This document shows, piece after piece, positions 36,165-47,463 of a DNA stretch of 64,000 nt. Within the stretch, counting starts at the first letter, position 1. Each line of letters opens with the position of its first letter. This DNA is from Branchiostoma lanceolatum (taxonomy: Eukaryota; Chordata; Leptocardii; Amphioxiformes; Branchiostomatidae), in the NCBI RefSeq assembly GCF_035083965.1, contig NC_089732.1:8627883-8691882 (forward strand), in the 5' to 3' direction. The translations under genes were made by a program, and so were the position numbers. Under the pieces are notes generated by a model. That model was not told the origin of the DNA. It did not search any database and saw only the letters and a list, made by a program, of their open reading frames with translations.

Positions 36165-39100
36165 TATGCAGTACTTAAATATTCCGCAAAGCGGGGCTTT
36201 TGAACCGTGTAGTAAGTTACACGGTGGGTCGGGGTTGACAGGGTGTAACTGAGTAGCAACATGTACCAAATGTAGCAAAGTACAACGAAGTACGTGCGAA
36301 ATATTCTGAAACAGGCTAAGGATATCGTCTTTATAAACATTCCGTCCTGTTTTGCGGGCACGATGCTTTTTATACCGCGGGATTTTCTCTTTCAATTCCA
36401 CTCATCATTGACAAAGTTCATCTGTGTTGATAGATAACATAGAGTTAAAAGATTGTTCCAACGCAAATAGTCTTTTTAGTGTTGGAACAAAGTTTTGAAT
36501 TCATATTATAGACGATGTGTATGACATGATATTAAATAATTTTTGTGTATTATGTCACTCACACATCCCTTGGGATGTCCCAACCTGAAGAGAGCAATAG
36601 TCTGTTGAGACCACAGCTGGACATTTGTTGATTAACTCACTTTCTCGAAAAGTAACAGATATGCCTAAAGGGGTGTGTAATCAAAACGAAAACAAAGTAT
36701 ATCTGCATGTACTAGTAAATGGTTTAGTACCCTGTTTGATTGCATGGATTTTCCTTTTCGTATATATTCGTAATTTTCACTGTTTCATAGTCATCGATGT
36801 CCCTTTAGTGTCATCCAGTTTAGCTATGTTGACATCAGGGGGAACCATAGGGTCAAAGCAATAAATCAAGCAATTAACCTGTCAACCAATCACTAGTCGA
36901 CGTGCATGCCCAGACTGTCATTCTTACTCACCCCAAGGCACCTTCCCCTTTGTTCCTCACGCATGTAGTAAGTCTGACCTGGGCCTGACACTGTTCGGTA
37001 CCAGTCACACAGAAATGATCGATTTCCCTTCAACAAAACCGCTCTTTAGGACCTTTCAACAGGACGTCACATTCCGACAGAGTTTGGGACCTGCGAGTCG
37101 TCACCACAGGCTACATGACTCCGGGCCCGTATGTGTCAAAGTCTCCCCGGCTGTGCCGCTTTTCTTCAATAAGGGCACAAAATGCCTCAAAGAACGTCCC
37201 ACGGTACGAAAAAGACTTTAAAACTTGCAAGATAGATCGGTTTGTTAAAATTGGGAGATCACATTTACTCACTAGAGTTAAATCCTTGCAGAAACTGTCC
37301 TATTCTTTTATTCATTCGATTATCTATTTATTCATCTTGGAGACAATTATATTGGGTTTCCCTTCAGTCGTGTGACCGATTTCCAAGGGAGCCCAACATG
37401 CAATGTTTCAGTCTAATGGCGGTTAAGGAAACAACTGCTCAGTAACAATGACTTTTACATGCAGATAAAGGCATGTTATATTAAGTAGTTTCAAACCTGG
37501 GATCATATCGTGGCGATGCTCAACCACCTTTTTGTGAGTGCTATGTTAGTTGTGTGCCAAAAAAAAAAAACTGCGACGAAGTAAAGAAATGTCACCAGCC
37601 TCGTAAACTAACATCTGCTTGGAGATCAGGCCCTGTCGTCAAGGCAACGCAGCATGTTTACAGCAGCCCTCGGGCCTGTATCCAGTCAGCACCAGTGTCT
37701 CACCTGGTAACGTTCTGTGTGCCCCACAACATAAGTTGGATGTCTTACAATGAGTGATTGGTGACTACGGTGTTTAAAGATGTCATCATTCAAGTTGCAA
37801 CATGTCAATATCTTTGTGTGTCTCGTAAAGTTTGCACACGAAAAAAAGTACAATACGTATACACACGGCATCAGTGTACGCGCCTTTGTATTATTCGTTC
37901 CATACAGTAAATAATGTAGAAATTAAAGCTGTTTAAACGTACTTTTTACCTCTGAAAAGTTTATCAACTCAACGTATAAAGGGGGGGGGGGGTTGAATCA
38001 CTGTTCCGAATCAGTTTTAGGGTGGAACGAAATTATCAATCTGAAGACAGTCAAGCCTGTTCGTCTCTACAGCAGTTCCCGATAGGAATTTTTAATTTTG
38101 TTCTTTTATTACTGGTTACGTCTTGTTTCCTGGTTGCTACCGTTCGGTGGTGCATGGTTCAATGACAAGGGCGCGACAAGGTCGGCACTGTGCGCACAAC
38201 AACTTGACTGTAACCTGGAGACTTGTAACTGGCCACAGGACGCAACAAAACTTTCGGACAGTCCGTAAATTGAGCAAGGAACGTAGCTGAAGTGCAAAAC
38301 ACGCGTCTTGCAAGGTCATAATAAGCTTCACATGTTCATGCCAACAGGACTAAGAAGGTTCCGAACCTTTGGGCTATCTTCAACTTGACTGAGTGATTGT
38401 GTTATTTGTTCAACTGTAATCATAAGTTCCATGGAGTCTAGTAAAAAATGACACATCTTCAGTCTTAACCGGTATGTATTGTAGGCTTACAAATAACGAA
38501 TATCAAAAAGCCACGAAGGCAGCGACTGCCATGAAAACTAGACTCTATTGACAATCTACAAATATCAATACGACAAATCCTTAAAGTACACCATTACTTA
38601 TCATCCTTTTCCATCTTGTCGTTCTTAGCTGGTGACACAAGGCAGACAAAGACACAACATAATCCTTTATATGAAACTTCATGCCATTCATTCAGATTCT
38701 TCAGAACTATATATCCATCAAAGTCCCCAGTAGGTCTTGTCAAGAAAGGATTTGTGTGTCACAGAAGAGATAGTAGTCAAGAAAATATCACGTTTTACCT
38801 ATCAAGATCTGTCTACAGATTACACAGAAATATGTTCCTCATCCCAAACGTTATCTACATGTCTCTCTCTGTCTTTCTCTGACAAAAAAGTCTTTGTTTA
38901 CATAAGCCCGGAGCAGTGATCCAATTAGCCATAATTTTTCCCTAGAGGGGGTCCCACAAATCAGGCCGTCTGAATTGCAATTGTCCCAGGCTAGCCGACA
39001 GTCGAGGCACACCTGTTGACCGGTCCTGACGGACGTTTAGAAATTAGAACGCGGTTTGACAGGATGTTTGCTTTGGGGCGGGCGTTTTGCTTACTCTGGG

Positions 39101-40653
39101 CGGTTAGAAAGCTATTAGTTTTCACATAGAACGTGTCTTTCAATCCAGTATCCTTGACATTTCCGAAGTATGCCAGTGGTCCAGCGTTAGAATGCTTTGA
39201 ATCAATACAACGTTAGTGATAACTAGTTAGAGAACTCGAAGTCCGCAATAAGAGTGTAAAAATTCCGAAGAAAGTTGTCATCACGAAAATGGTTCTAGTT
39301 CTGATTTAGCACCCATGTTAAATCAAGTGGACATATGCGAAGTGGTAGTTCAGCTTTTTAATGAAAACACATACCACAACTAATAACCTAACCACTATGA
39401 TTAGGAGTACCTCGCGGGAGAACTTATAATCAACAGCTTTGGGCTATAATTCAGCTAATAAGGGTGCGTACATGGGTCTCCTTCTTATGCTATAACTGTC
39501 GGTACGTATACTAGGGTGTGTTTACAAAACTTAGCACAAATACTTGACTTAACCATGTTCATTCGCTACTTTTCACGGTGTTTAAGTGCACGAACGAGCG
39601 TAGGACATTATCACAATTCTTCACGAACATTTGGAAAATAAACAGTTTCGCATAGCGCACATTTTGAGAAACGTCTGAAACAAATATACGTACAAAGAAA
39701 ATGTTTTCACACTTCCCTCATGACATTTTATTCTTAATGCAGGAGGTAAACTGGGAATCGAACCATCTATCAAGCTTATATCTCAGGGATTCTAATACAG
39801 AACGAGAAATCTGAGAAAAGGTTGTGAAAATGGCCGCATAAGGAGCATGTTTACTTCGGTCTTGCTACCGTCTTCATAAGGACTTGTTTGAACTACTTCA
39901 GGTCAGGGTAAGTCCTATAAGGAAAAGTCAAGAGTCTGTGGAGCCCTTCAGTACCTGTAAAGAAAGCCGTAATTGGCTGATAAGGGTTTCCATAGAGCCA
40001 GGAATTGTGCCATAAGCAGCTTTGAATGGGAGGTCTGGCAAATAACCCCATTTCAAAGCTTCAATTATTGTCTCTAAAAGAAGTCAATTGGAAAGTCTGC
40101 ATTTCAAGGGATTTAGCGATTAAAGAGAATGTTTTCTTTAAAAGATTGTTGTTAACTAGTCTAAGAATATTTTGTGGAAATTTGTGATGTGCGAAATGAT
40201 AACTTGTTAGGAAAACAATGATCGATAACAGGTGATTTTGTTTAGGGAGAACCCCCGTCGGGAGCGTCCTTGGTGATTCGTAGCAACGGCAGTGCGCGTT
40301 GGATTTCCGCCACCACGCCTCACAATGTGTGTAGGTTTGTTTAGTAAGACGAGGGCGCAAGGCCAAGACAAAGAACAGGTGATTGGATCTCTCTCTTACG
40401 GTGGGTACAAAATACCAGTTCTATTGGGTCTCATGGTAGTGCGGTAATTGAGCTGTTTTCCATGGGCCGGCCGTGTAGGCGATCAGACTACTATACGACT
40501 CACTACTGCGTGACCCGTGGATAGAACCGGACGGACTCGGTTCAACTCCCAAACAACGTGCGTTTTGGCGTCAACACTACAAGTCAAGAGTCGCTGTTTG
40601 GAAACACACGTACGGCGGCTGTAGCGGGCCGGGAGTGAAACACACGGCGGGCC
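36165..40653. other. Intergenic, no gene recognised
   Basis: A TATAAAAAG box lies on the minus strand near 36370. A G homopolymer (10-12 G) sits near 37981-37992. Short ORFs on both strands show no family or splice support. The last 270 bp are GC-richer and lead into the ankyrin gene, and presumably hold its promoter and 5' UTR, but no core promoter motif is clear. Confidence 0.5.
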
Positions 40654-41871
40654 ATGGGGATCTTACACCGGGCCGTGTTGGACGGGCGTGTTCACCAGGT
40701 GAGACTACTCGTGTCCATCGGCGTGAGCCTAGAAGAACGCGGCCGGGACGGACTCACTCCTCTCATGCTCACCTGCTACGTCGACAAGGAAGAATCCGGA
40801 CTCCGGATCGCCAGAATACTGGTCCGTTCCGGAGCGTACTTGAACGTGGAAGACTCTAACGGAATGAATGTCCTACACCACGCCTGTAAGGCCGGGAAAT
40901 ACGGCATCGTCGCCTTCTTAATCGACGAGGACGCCATGGTTACGAACAGTCCCGACAAGCTGGGCAACACCCCGTTGAACTATGCTGCTATAAACGGTAA
41001 CCCCCAGTTGGTAAAACTCTTGGTGAACAGTTTGACTCGGTACAGGGTCGACATCGACCATAGGAATAAGGAGGGCTTCACGGCACTCCTTCTAGCGACT
41101 AAAAACGGACACTACCAGGCCTCGCAGATTCTGTTACAGGAGGGCCGAGCGTCCACGAGAGTAAGAGACAACGCACATTTCTTAAATCCGTCCGAGTGGG
41201 CGAAGAAGAGTCACAGCATACACGCCAGGTGCTTACGACAGAAGACTGCCGCTACCCGCCGGATCATGACCGGGAAGTTCGGGCCTCAATCCACGAGCGA
41301 CAGCGACTCTTCCCGAAGCTCGATATCGTCTCTCTCCGTCTCTGATCGGTCCGTGTCGCCGACGACGATCGTGCGCTCGGAACGCCTGTCCATACCTTCA
41401 CCTAGAAAAACTACCGCGGTTTCCCAAAGTTTCCCCCAGTTGAGACACCAGCGATTTACTAGCAGCAACACCAATAACAACTCTTGTAGCTTCCAAGAAC
41501 AACACCTGCGCCCCTTACTCACGACAATAAGAAAAAGGAGCGCGAAGGAAGGCCGCCCGTTTTCTTCAAGTACCATCGCCTCAAGTGCCAGCATTCCTTC
41601 AAGTTCGTCCTCCTCAGTGACTCTTATAGAAGCGGCGCCGGAAGAAGTCAGAGACGTTGAAAACAACCAGTTAAGAACAATATTTCAGCTTTATGAGAAA
41701 GACTTAAGATGGAGACCCAAGTCTCTTCCTATTCCGACCATCATAACGCCGCCCCCCTCCCCACGCCCGCTGCTGAACCAACACCAGAGAGAGGGGTCGT
41801 TCGTGAGTGTCTTTACGGCGGGAACTGCCTTCACTACCCCCGGGTCGGTGGTAGGGCTAACGGTGGAGTAA
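40654..41871 (+). CDS. ANKRD63-like ankyrin-repeat protein A (405 aa, intronless)
   Basis: Cytoplasmic ankyrin-repeat protein with about five repeats in residues 1-175. Visible cores are DGLTPLMLTCYVDKE, NGMNVLHHACKAGKYGIVAF, LGNTPLNYAAINGNPQLVKL and EGFTALLLATKNGHYQASQI. The repeat layout, including the longer loop before the last repeat (VNSLTRYRVDIDHRN), matches vertebrate ANKRD63, and more loosely ANKRD34. Residues 185-405 are low-complexity, rich in Ser, Pro and basic residues, and probably disordered. The start is firm: GCCATGGGG context with an in-frame TGA 18 nt upstream. No intron is seen, and AATAAA lies about 200 bp past the stop. The function of this family is largely unknown. Gene B at 52690-54459 is its paralogue. 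Confidence 0.88.
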   Translation: MGILHRAVLDGRVHQVRLLVSIGVSLEERGRDGLTPLMLTCYVDKEESGLRIARILVRSGAYLNVEDSNGMNVLHHACKAGKYGIVAFLIDEDAMVTNSPDKLGNTPLNYAAINGNPQLVKLLVNSLTRYRVDIDHRNKEGFTALLLATKNGHYQASQILLQEGRASTRVRDNAHFLNPSEWAKKSHSIHARCLRQKTAATRRIMTGKFGPQSTSDSDSSRSSISSLSVSDRSVSPTTIVRSERLSIPSPRKTTAVSQSFPQLRHQRFTSSNTNNNSCSFQEQHLRPLLTTIRKRSAKEGRPFSSSTIASSASIPSSSSSSVTLIEAAPEEVRDVENNQLRTIFQLYEKDLRWRPKSLPIPTIITPPPSPRPLLNQHQREGSFVSVFTAGTAFTTPGSVVGLTVE

Positions 41872-42788
41872 AGAACAAATTGGCCACAACCCTTAAGAAA
41901 CAGGTGTAGGGTTTAGAATCATTTCCATGGCTATGGTAAATTTGCGACATCTCTTTCAAACATCCACTCCGTTTTATACATTATAACTAGTCTGACTGGA
42001 GTTAGAAAGTTACGTCTTTAAATCCCATTGAAAATTGTTGTATACATGTATACATGGGCCAATATTAATGTAATAAAATGAGACAGGGAAAGTCAAACCT
42101 TTTTGTATACAAAATAGCCTTATAGACCTTATTGACTATTGTATTGGCTTTTGTTGTGTCGTGTTACTTAAGCCAGTGACAACATGCAATGGTGTGTGAT
42201 ACTAAGTAAGATAACAGCATATCTAGCATAACAAAACTATCTAAATTCCGTAGTACAGAAAATAATGAACATAAGCACTTGTGGAATTGTATTGTGTGGA
42301 TATACTTGGAATTGTACTGGAGTAGCAAAACAGCAATTCTACTTTTTTCAAATGCTTCAAGAGAACCTTGATAAGTGAAATGAGATACCTTGCTAATATG
42401 AATGAATAAATAGTTATCAAACATGTGCATTGGATAGCTTTGACATCATCGTCCAGTTGAGGTAATGTGGAAATAGACTTTATATGGATGATGAATACAT
42501 GATATAAGATCAAAAGATATGATTTTCCTCAGGGATTGAAAATACTGAATGGACTGATTGCAAATGTGCCAATTATCAAACTGACATTTTGTAGGTTCAT
42601 GAATTATTCACGCCAAGGTCCGTCCACTTTTCTGATTACTTACTGACTTGAGAGCAAATCTGGGAAGATTAAAGAAGAGATTTGTCACTGTCTTTTATAT
42701 TTGTCGTGTTCTGTGCAATAGTCTGGACATGGTCAGGTACCAGTGCCAATACACTATGGTTAAAATTTCTCCTGAGAACTAATAGCAG
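41872..42788. other. 3' flank of ankyrin gene A
   Basis: AATAAA at 42072-42077 is a plausible poly(A) signal for the upstream gene. The rest is AT-rich with nothing else recognised. Confidence 0.5.
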
Positions 42789-42800
42789 TTAGAAAAGCTT

Positions 42801-43158
42801 GGGTGTCGTCAAGCGGCTAGGCTAGCGGGCACGAGATTGAGAGTTGACGTGTTCAATTCTGTCTAGACGTGCCGGTTCTGTACTAGCTTGGGAAATGCAC
42901 TTTCCACGACTTTCCACGTGTAAAAATGGCTGACTTCGGTTGGGGAGGTAAAAGACGATGGAAGGAGAGGGATGGGCTCCACCTTCCAATACCCTGCCCT
43001 AAACACAGTGGATAACAACCCACTGCCTCTAGGGTCTCCAAAAGGGCTCTGGGACTAATCTCCAAGCAGATCTATCGGTGGCAAGGCAGTATCAAAACGG
43101 CCAACGAGTAACCAAAGCCACTGGAGATTATCTGGGACTACCGTTACCTTTTTACCTT
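42801..43158 (+). mobile_element. Complete tRNA-derived SINE with 12-bp target duplication
   Basis: TTAGAAAAGCTT flanks the element exactly at 42789-42800 and 43159-43170. The head has an A-box-like CAAGCGGCTAGGC and a B-box-like GTGTTCAATTCT. The body contains GGGAAATGCACTTTCCACGA, shared with the SINE at 33481-33950. The 3' end is a short TTACCTTTTTACC tail. The length is 358 bp. The intact duplication suggests a fairly recent insertion by LINE machinery. Confidence 0.9.
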
Positions 43159-43170
43159 TTAGAAAAGCTT

Positions 43171-44190
43171 AGTAGGCCAAACGGAAAGGAATTATTCTGC
43201 TATTCAATAGTTCAATGGATAAGTTATCTCACTTATATATGTACTTGTCCCCCACTATGGTATCACACATTGACAGGTGTAACGACAAATTATAATTGTG
43301 TGACTTAAACAGAAGGTGTGAAACTAATTAAAAACAGATCACACCTACTAAACACATTTTTAGGTGTGAAAAATGGGAGAGCATTGAGCTCACAGATCTT
43401 AGGCTTGGCAGCTTGCGATATCTGTAAAAATAAAGAATCCATTAAGAAGTGATTTCTGCAATGCTTTTGAAACTCGGCTGTCGGTTTGTTACAGTTATTT
43501 CTTCTTATATTCTCGTATGAAAGGTTCAATGTCATCACCATGGAGACGAAATATGGATGACTTCGTATCAATAGGTACACATTATAACACCAGAACGCAC
43601 TCAGAGAATGGGTAGAAAAAACATCTTTTGTTCCTTTCACAATGTCCTTTTCTATGGTAAGAAAAACGACTTTTTGTAGCAAGAACAAACGTGTAGCCCT
43701 GGCTCTAACTGGAGCGGAACACGTGCTACCGGAGGGTCGGTTAAGAGAGGCTTTTGTAATGAGTCCGTTAGTGTTGTCTTCGTAGGTGGATAATAGCTGG
43801 TATGGGGTCTTAGGTGGTTTCTAATCTTTACCGTTTTGTGACATCTATACTAGGGTGCGAACGATGGTGGACATGCAACACTTGCCATTGGTTCTACCGT
43901 ATTGTGTGAGGAGCTAGCTACATTTCATAGGATAGGGGGTATCAATTCATGGGTCCCACGATACCCTATACAGGAACGAGGATCGGTAATTAGGCCATCT
44001 AAAGTTGCCTATATGGATAACACACACGCACGCACGCGTCAAAAAGAAGAAGAAAACAACAGATCACTTCTTTGGATAGATTGACGGCAATGTGCTGCTC
44101 TAGTTAATGGGTTAAGAAGTTACAAGGTACTTCATTCGTTAAGAGATGTGCCTAGGACGCACAACACCCAATGTATGTCTTTACAATAAT
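43171..44190. other. Intergenic, nothing recognised
   Basis: No supported exon. The 127-codon minus-strand ORF at 43305-43688 has no family resemblance and is AT-driven. Confidence 0.5.
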
Positions 44191-44195
44191 GTTAA

Positions 44196-44365
44196 CCTAC
44201 TCTTCAAGCAGAGGTTGGTGGAGTAGATTGTGATCTTTTTATCATATGCCCCGTTTTCTGTCCGCACTTTTCACCAGAGAGAGTTTTGTGCAGAAAAAAC
44301 GGGTCATACGCTGATATGGTAAAAAGGTCACAATCTTCTCCACCAACCTCTGCTTGGAGAGTAGG
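44196..44365. mobile_element. Palindromic MITE with TTAA target site (piggyBac-type)
   Basis: 170 bp. Both ends read CCTACTCT-YCAAGCAGAGG and continue through TTGGTGGAG and GATTGTGA as inverted arms of over 50 bp. TTAA lies immediately outside each end (44192-44195 and 44366-44369). TTAA duplications and CC-starting ends are the signature of piggyBac-class elements, so this is likely a non-autonomous derivative. Confidence 0.85.
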
Positions 44366-44386
44366 TTAACCTGACGCGTTTCTCTC

Positions 44387-44620
44387 TAAGGGCCCTGTCA
44401 CACTTGTGCGTATATTCAAGTGCGCATGAGTTGCGTATATTAACATTTTTTGGCTTAAGTAAGGTTTGCGGGGGGAAAGTTGTCTTCTACGTTGACCCAC
44501 CGTTGTGCAGCCTAGTGATCAAACCTAAGAAATCGCTTATTCGAGTGCAAACTTAAGCTAAACCAAAAAGACGCAACTCATGCGGACTTGTATATACGCA
44601 CAAGTGTGACAGGGGCTTTA
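44387..44620. mobile_element. MITE with GGGCCCTGTCACACTTGTGC-type ends
   Basis: Begins TAAGGGCCCTGTCACACTTG and ends with an imperfect inverse (CAAGTGTGACAGGGGCTTTA). The arms pair over about 45 bp (GCGTATATTCAAGT, GCATGAGTTGCGT). It lies 17 bp from the TTAA element. The target duplication is unclear (TAA/TTA or TA), so the superfamily is not assigned. Confidence 0.8.
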
Positions 44621-44819
44621 CACCCCCATTCCACTCGCGCGGCGTCCTCGCTGCGACCGCTCTGAGACCGAACGATTTGACAGAGCACTCAACTAATTTC
44701 ATAGATAAAAATGAATTTTTTGTGTGTGTTTTGTTGTTTTTTAAGTCATACTTTTACATCTGCATTATATTCCAATTATGATGTCAAGGATTAATTACAC
44801 GAATCCGATCTATGTCTAG

Positions 44820-45065
44820 GGGCCGTAGGGGGTCCACACTTGTGCGTATGTCAAGTCTGTATGAGTTCAGTATCAGTTCGTATTTGATAGGACATAAGTT
44901 GCTTATACGCATTTTCATACATGGGCTGATATTAAATATTCTAAGGCTGTTTAGTAACTCTACTATATCTGTGCATGCATTTTAAATTCGCCGAATAACA
45001 ACCAAAAAAATGAATACGGTACAAATACAGACTTATAAGTAAGCATGTAAGTGTGACAGCCCACC
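44820..45065. mobile_element. Degenerate relative of the 44387-44620 MITE
   Basis: A left block GTCCACACTTGTGCGTATGT-CAAGTCTGTATGAG and a right block CAGACTTATAAGTAAGCATG-TAAGTGTGAC are related, in inverted orientation, to the ends of the neighbouring MITE. The interior differs. Confidence 0.55.
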
Positions 45066-45605
45066 TAGGCACTAGCATAATCAAAATCAATATGCTTCTT
45101 GTGATCGTTGTTGACACATCGTCGCTAGGCAACGTAGGACACAATCTTGTAAAAACGTCTGACGTGGCCTCCAGGCCTAGGTCTAGGCCAATCTCCGGGT
45201 GGAAGTTGTATAATTGTAACTTGCAGCAGCAGAAATATACATCAAGCAAACATTTAAGTTGCAGATAAAGTGTTGTTCTACACTTAAATTTGATAAACTA
45301 GTATATCTTAAGTCATGAAAATCATCTAAGATAGCTATCTTTTCGATTGATTTCAAACGCAAGTGAAAATATAACAGGGGTTATATAATAATATGGTTCG
45401 TCACAAGACGTGCTTTTTCATAACTTTATATGAATAAACAATATTCCTCCGGTAGCTACGGTTGCTATGTGGAACAGACGTCATCACCAGACTAATCAAG
45501 CCACCCCCGCACCGCACACAAAGATGTTTCTTGAAAATAATTTCCTCAGTTCATTTTTTTCACTCAACCACCATCCATGCGTCAGAACGTTCTTTGTGGC
45601 TAGAA

Positions 45606-45810
45606 ATGGCGCACGCCGCTGTCGTGATCGCTCTCGGGATGTTGTTTCTGGTGATGTTCCCCCTGGTCGTGTGGACTGCAGAGGCGGATATTTGTTTCCG
45701 GGGCTGCCGGCGGCGACGTTCCGAAAGTTGTGCGGTGGAGAATGCAGGTTTCTACAAGCTGTGGTGGGAGTTTCACCAACATGTGTTCACGGGCCCACAC
45801 GGGCTGAAAG
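45606..45810 (+). CDS. LRR transmembrane receptor, exon 1 (signal peptide)
   Basis: 68 codons plus one base, ending AAA-G before a consensus donor GTACGT. Residues 1-27 form a signal peptide (hydrophobic VVIALGMLFLVMFPLVVW, then TAEA). The mature N-terminus has CFRGCRRRRSESC, a cysteine cluster that probably starts the LRR N-cap. The ATG (GAAATGGCG) was chosen because it gives a proper signal peptide. An upstream in-frame start would add about 48 residues and bury it. Phase 1 joins exon 2 as G-AT (Asp). Confidence 0.82.
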
Positions 45811-47463
45811 GTACGTTTGTTAGCATATAACAGCATTATCATATTTAACCAGGTTATAAAGATCGGGACTAGATGTTAAAATAACCCTTGGCAAGTGAAG
45901 GGTTGAACTTTAACCTAGGATTTTTTACCATGGTCAATACTGACCGACGGAGGCCACAGTAGATGAACTGGTTTATTTGATAACACGATATGAAATTACG
46001 GAGTACATCAATGGGCTAATTAAACTGCCGTGCTCTCTTCATACATATTAAAGGTTACCAATATTAGAATATGACATATGCTAAATATCTATCATAGTAT
46101 TTATATCTAAAAGACAGTGACACATAGGCTGGGTTCAGACATGCAATCCCAATGAAGCACACTAGGAGTACACTCAGCCAAAGTCCGACTCAAGTGCGGT
46201 CTGTTTACACACAGGGCCGCGAAGTGACTTGGAACGCCCAGCTGCGTCCGCGATGTGACGACCGAAACATTGTCTCGCTTTGAATCATGACCAATTGTCT
46301 TGCACCATAGAAATAGATGCCGAAATATCATGGCATAAAGAGTAAGAAACACATTTCCAAATTTGCGTCAAGTGCTTTCAATGATTTCAATATGACCTCT
46401 GACCTGAGCATTGCATAACTCACCGGGAATAGACTCGGAGTCGACTCCGTGGATTTACATACTTGTAAGTAAGCAGGACTTGAGCATGGTCTCAAGGTTA
46501 CTCAAGCCAAGTCTGGTACTTGAGCGTTGAGCACCCTAAATTTCTAATTACACGAGATTTTCCAATTTGGGCGAGGTAGAACCAATCTGTAGAACCAATT
46601 TTTTTTCTTCTTTTGGGTCAGACGCGCCACATGACTATTGATGACGAAACAGTTAATTTTCAACAGAGGTTAGACTCATTGGTATACGTACCTATGGGGC
46701 ACCTAACACGTGTCAGTTGCCAAACTGGGGCAAATATTCCCCTTCTGGAAGGCCTGTTCCAGGCACCCTACTGCTGTCAAAACACAAAGGGATATACAAC
46801 CAAACCTGTATACAACTTATGTTTATATGTGGATAGCTTAAGGGATGCTTGATATACTGAAATGGTAATCATGCATATTAGAATCTAATTTTCATGATCA
46901 ATGAAGAAATTCTATAACCACACTCCATTCAATGATAAAATGCAAAAAATACAACATATGTAACTGAGAAATAGAGGGACATTGATAAATAAAAGTTAAG
47001 CAAATGAAAACATAATTTGCATGATTAATGAGCAAATGCTGTAATTCCATGTTGTTAAATAACTGGAATTTCATACTTGTGGCATTTAGAAGTTAAGTTA
47101 TGTGAAGGTGAACATGGTTGAATATAACTTATGCAAATGAGGGCCTAATTTGCATCAGAAAATGCTAAAATAGCCTACTTTGTTAAGATAACACTGTCAC
47201 ATTGCTATTTGGGCGGAGAAGATGATCAACTGATATTATTTATGCAAATGTGACCTTATTTGCATGATTAATGAGAAACACTCATTTACATCAGTCGAAA
47301 AGGTTAAAATCATTTGGCGAAAGCATGAGGTGGTGGAACTCTAGTATGATTCGTACCAAATCGTATTTCTATTTCTTAACATCACATGTGAAGTATTGGT
47401 CTATGTTGATTGAAAGTTTGTCCCATTTTACAATACTCATTTATTCTCCATTCGTACACTTAG
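45811..47463. other. Intron of the LRR gene, partly repeat-derived
   Basis: Donor GTACGT, acceptor ACACTTAG. From about 46870 to 47345 the intron is a partial copy of the family seen at 22119-23282: alternating ATTTGCATGATTAATGAG-type blocks, ending AAAGCATGAGGTGGTGGAAC. The repeat stops about 120 bp before the acceptor. Confidence 0.7.

Noticed and set aside
36430..36495. Short hairpin TTGTTCCAAC / GTTGGAACAA
   Set aside because: Only about 11 bp per arm with an AT-rich loop, so it could be chance. No target duplication or RNA family match.
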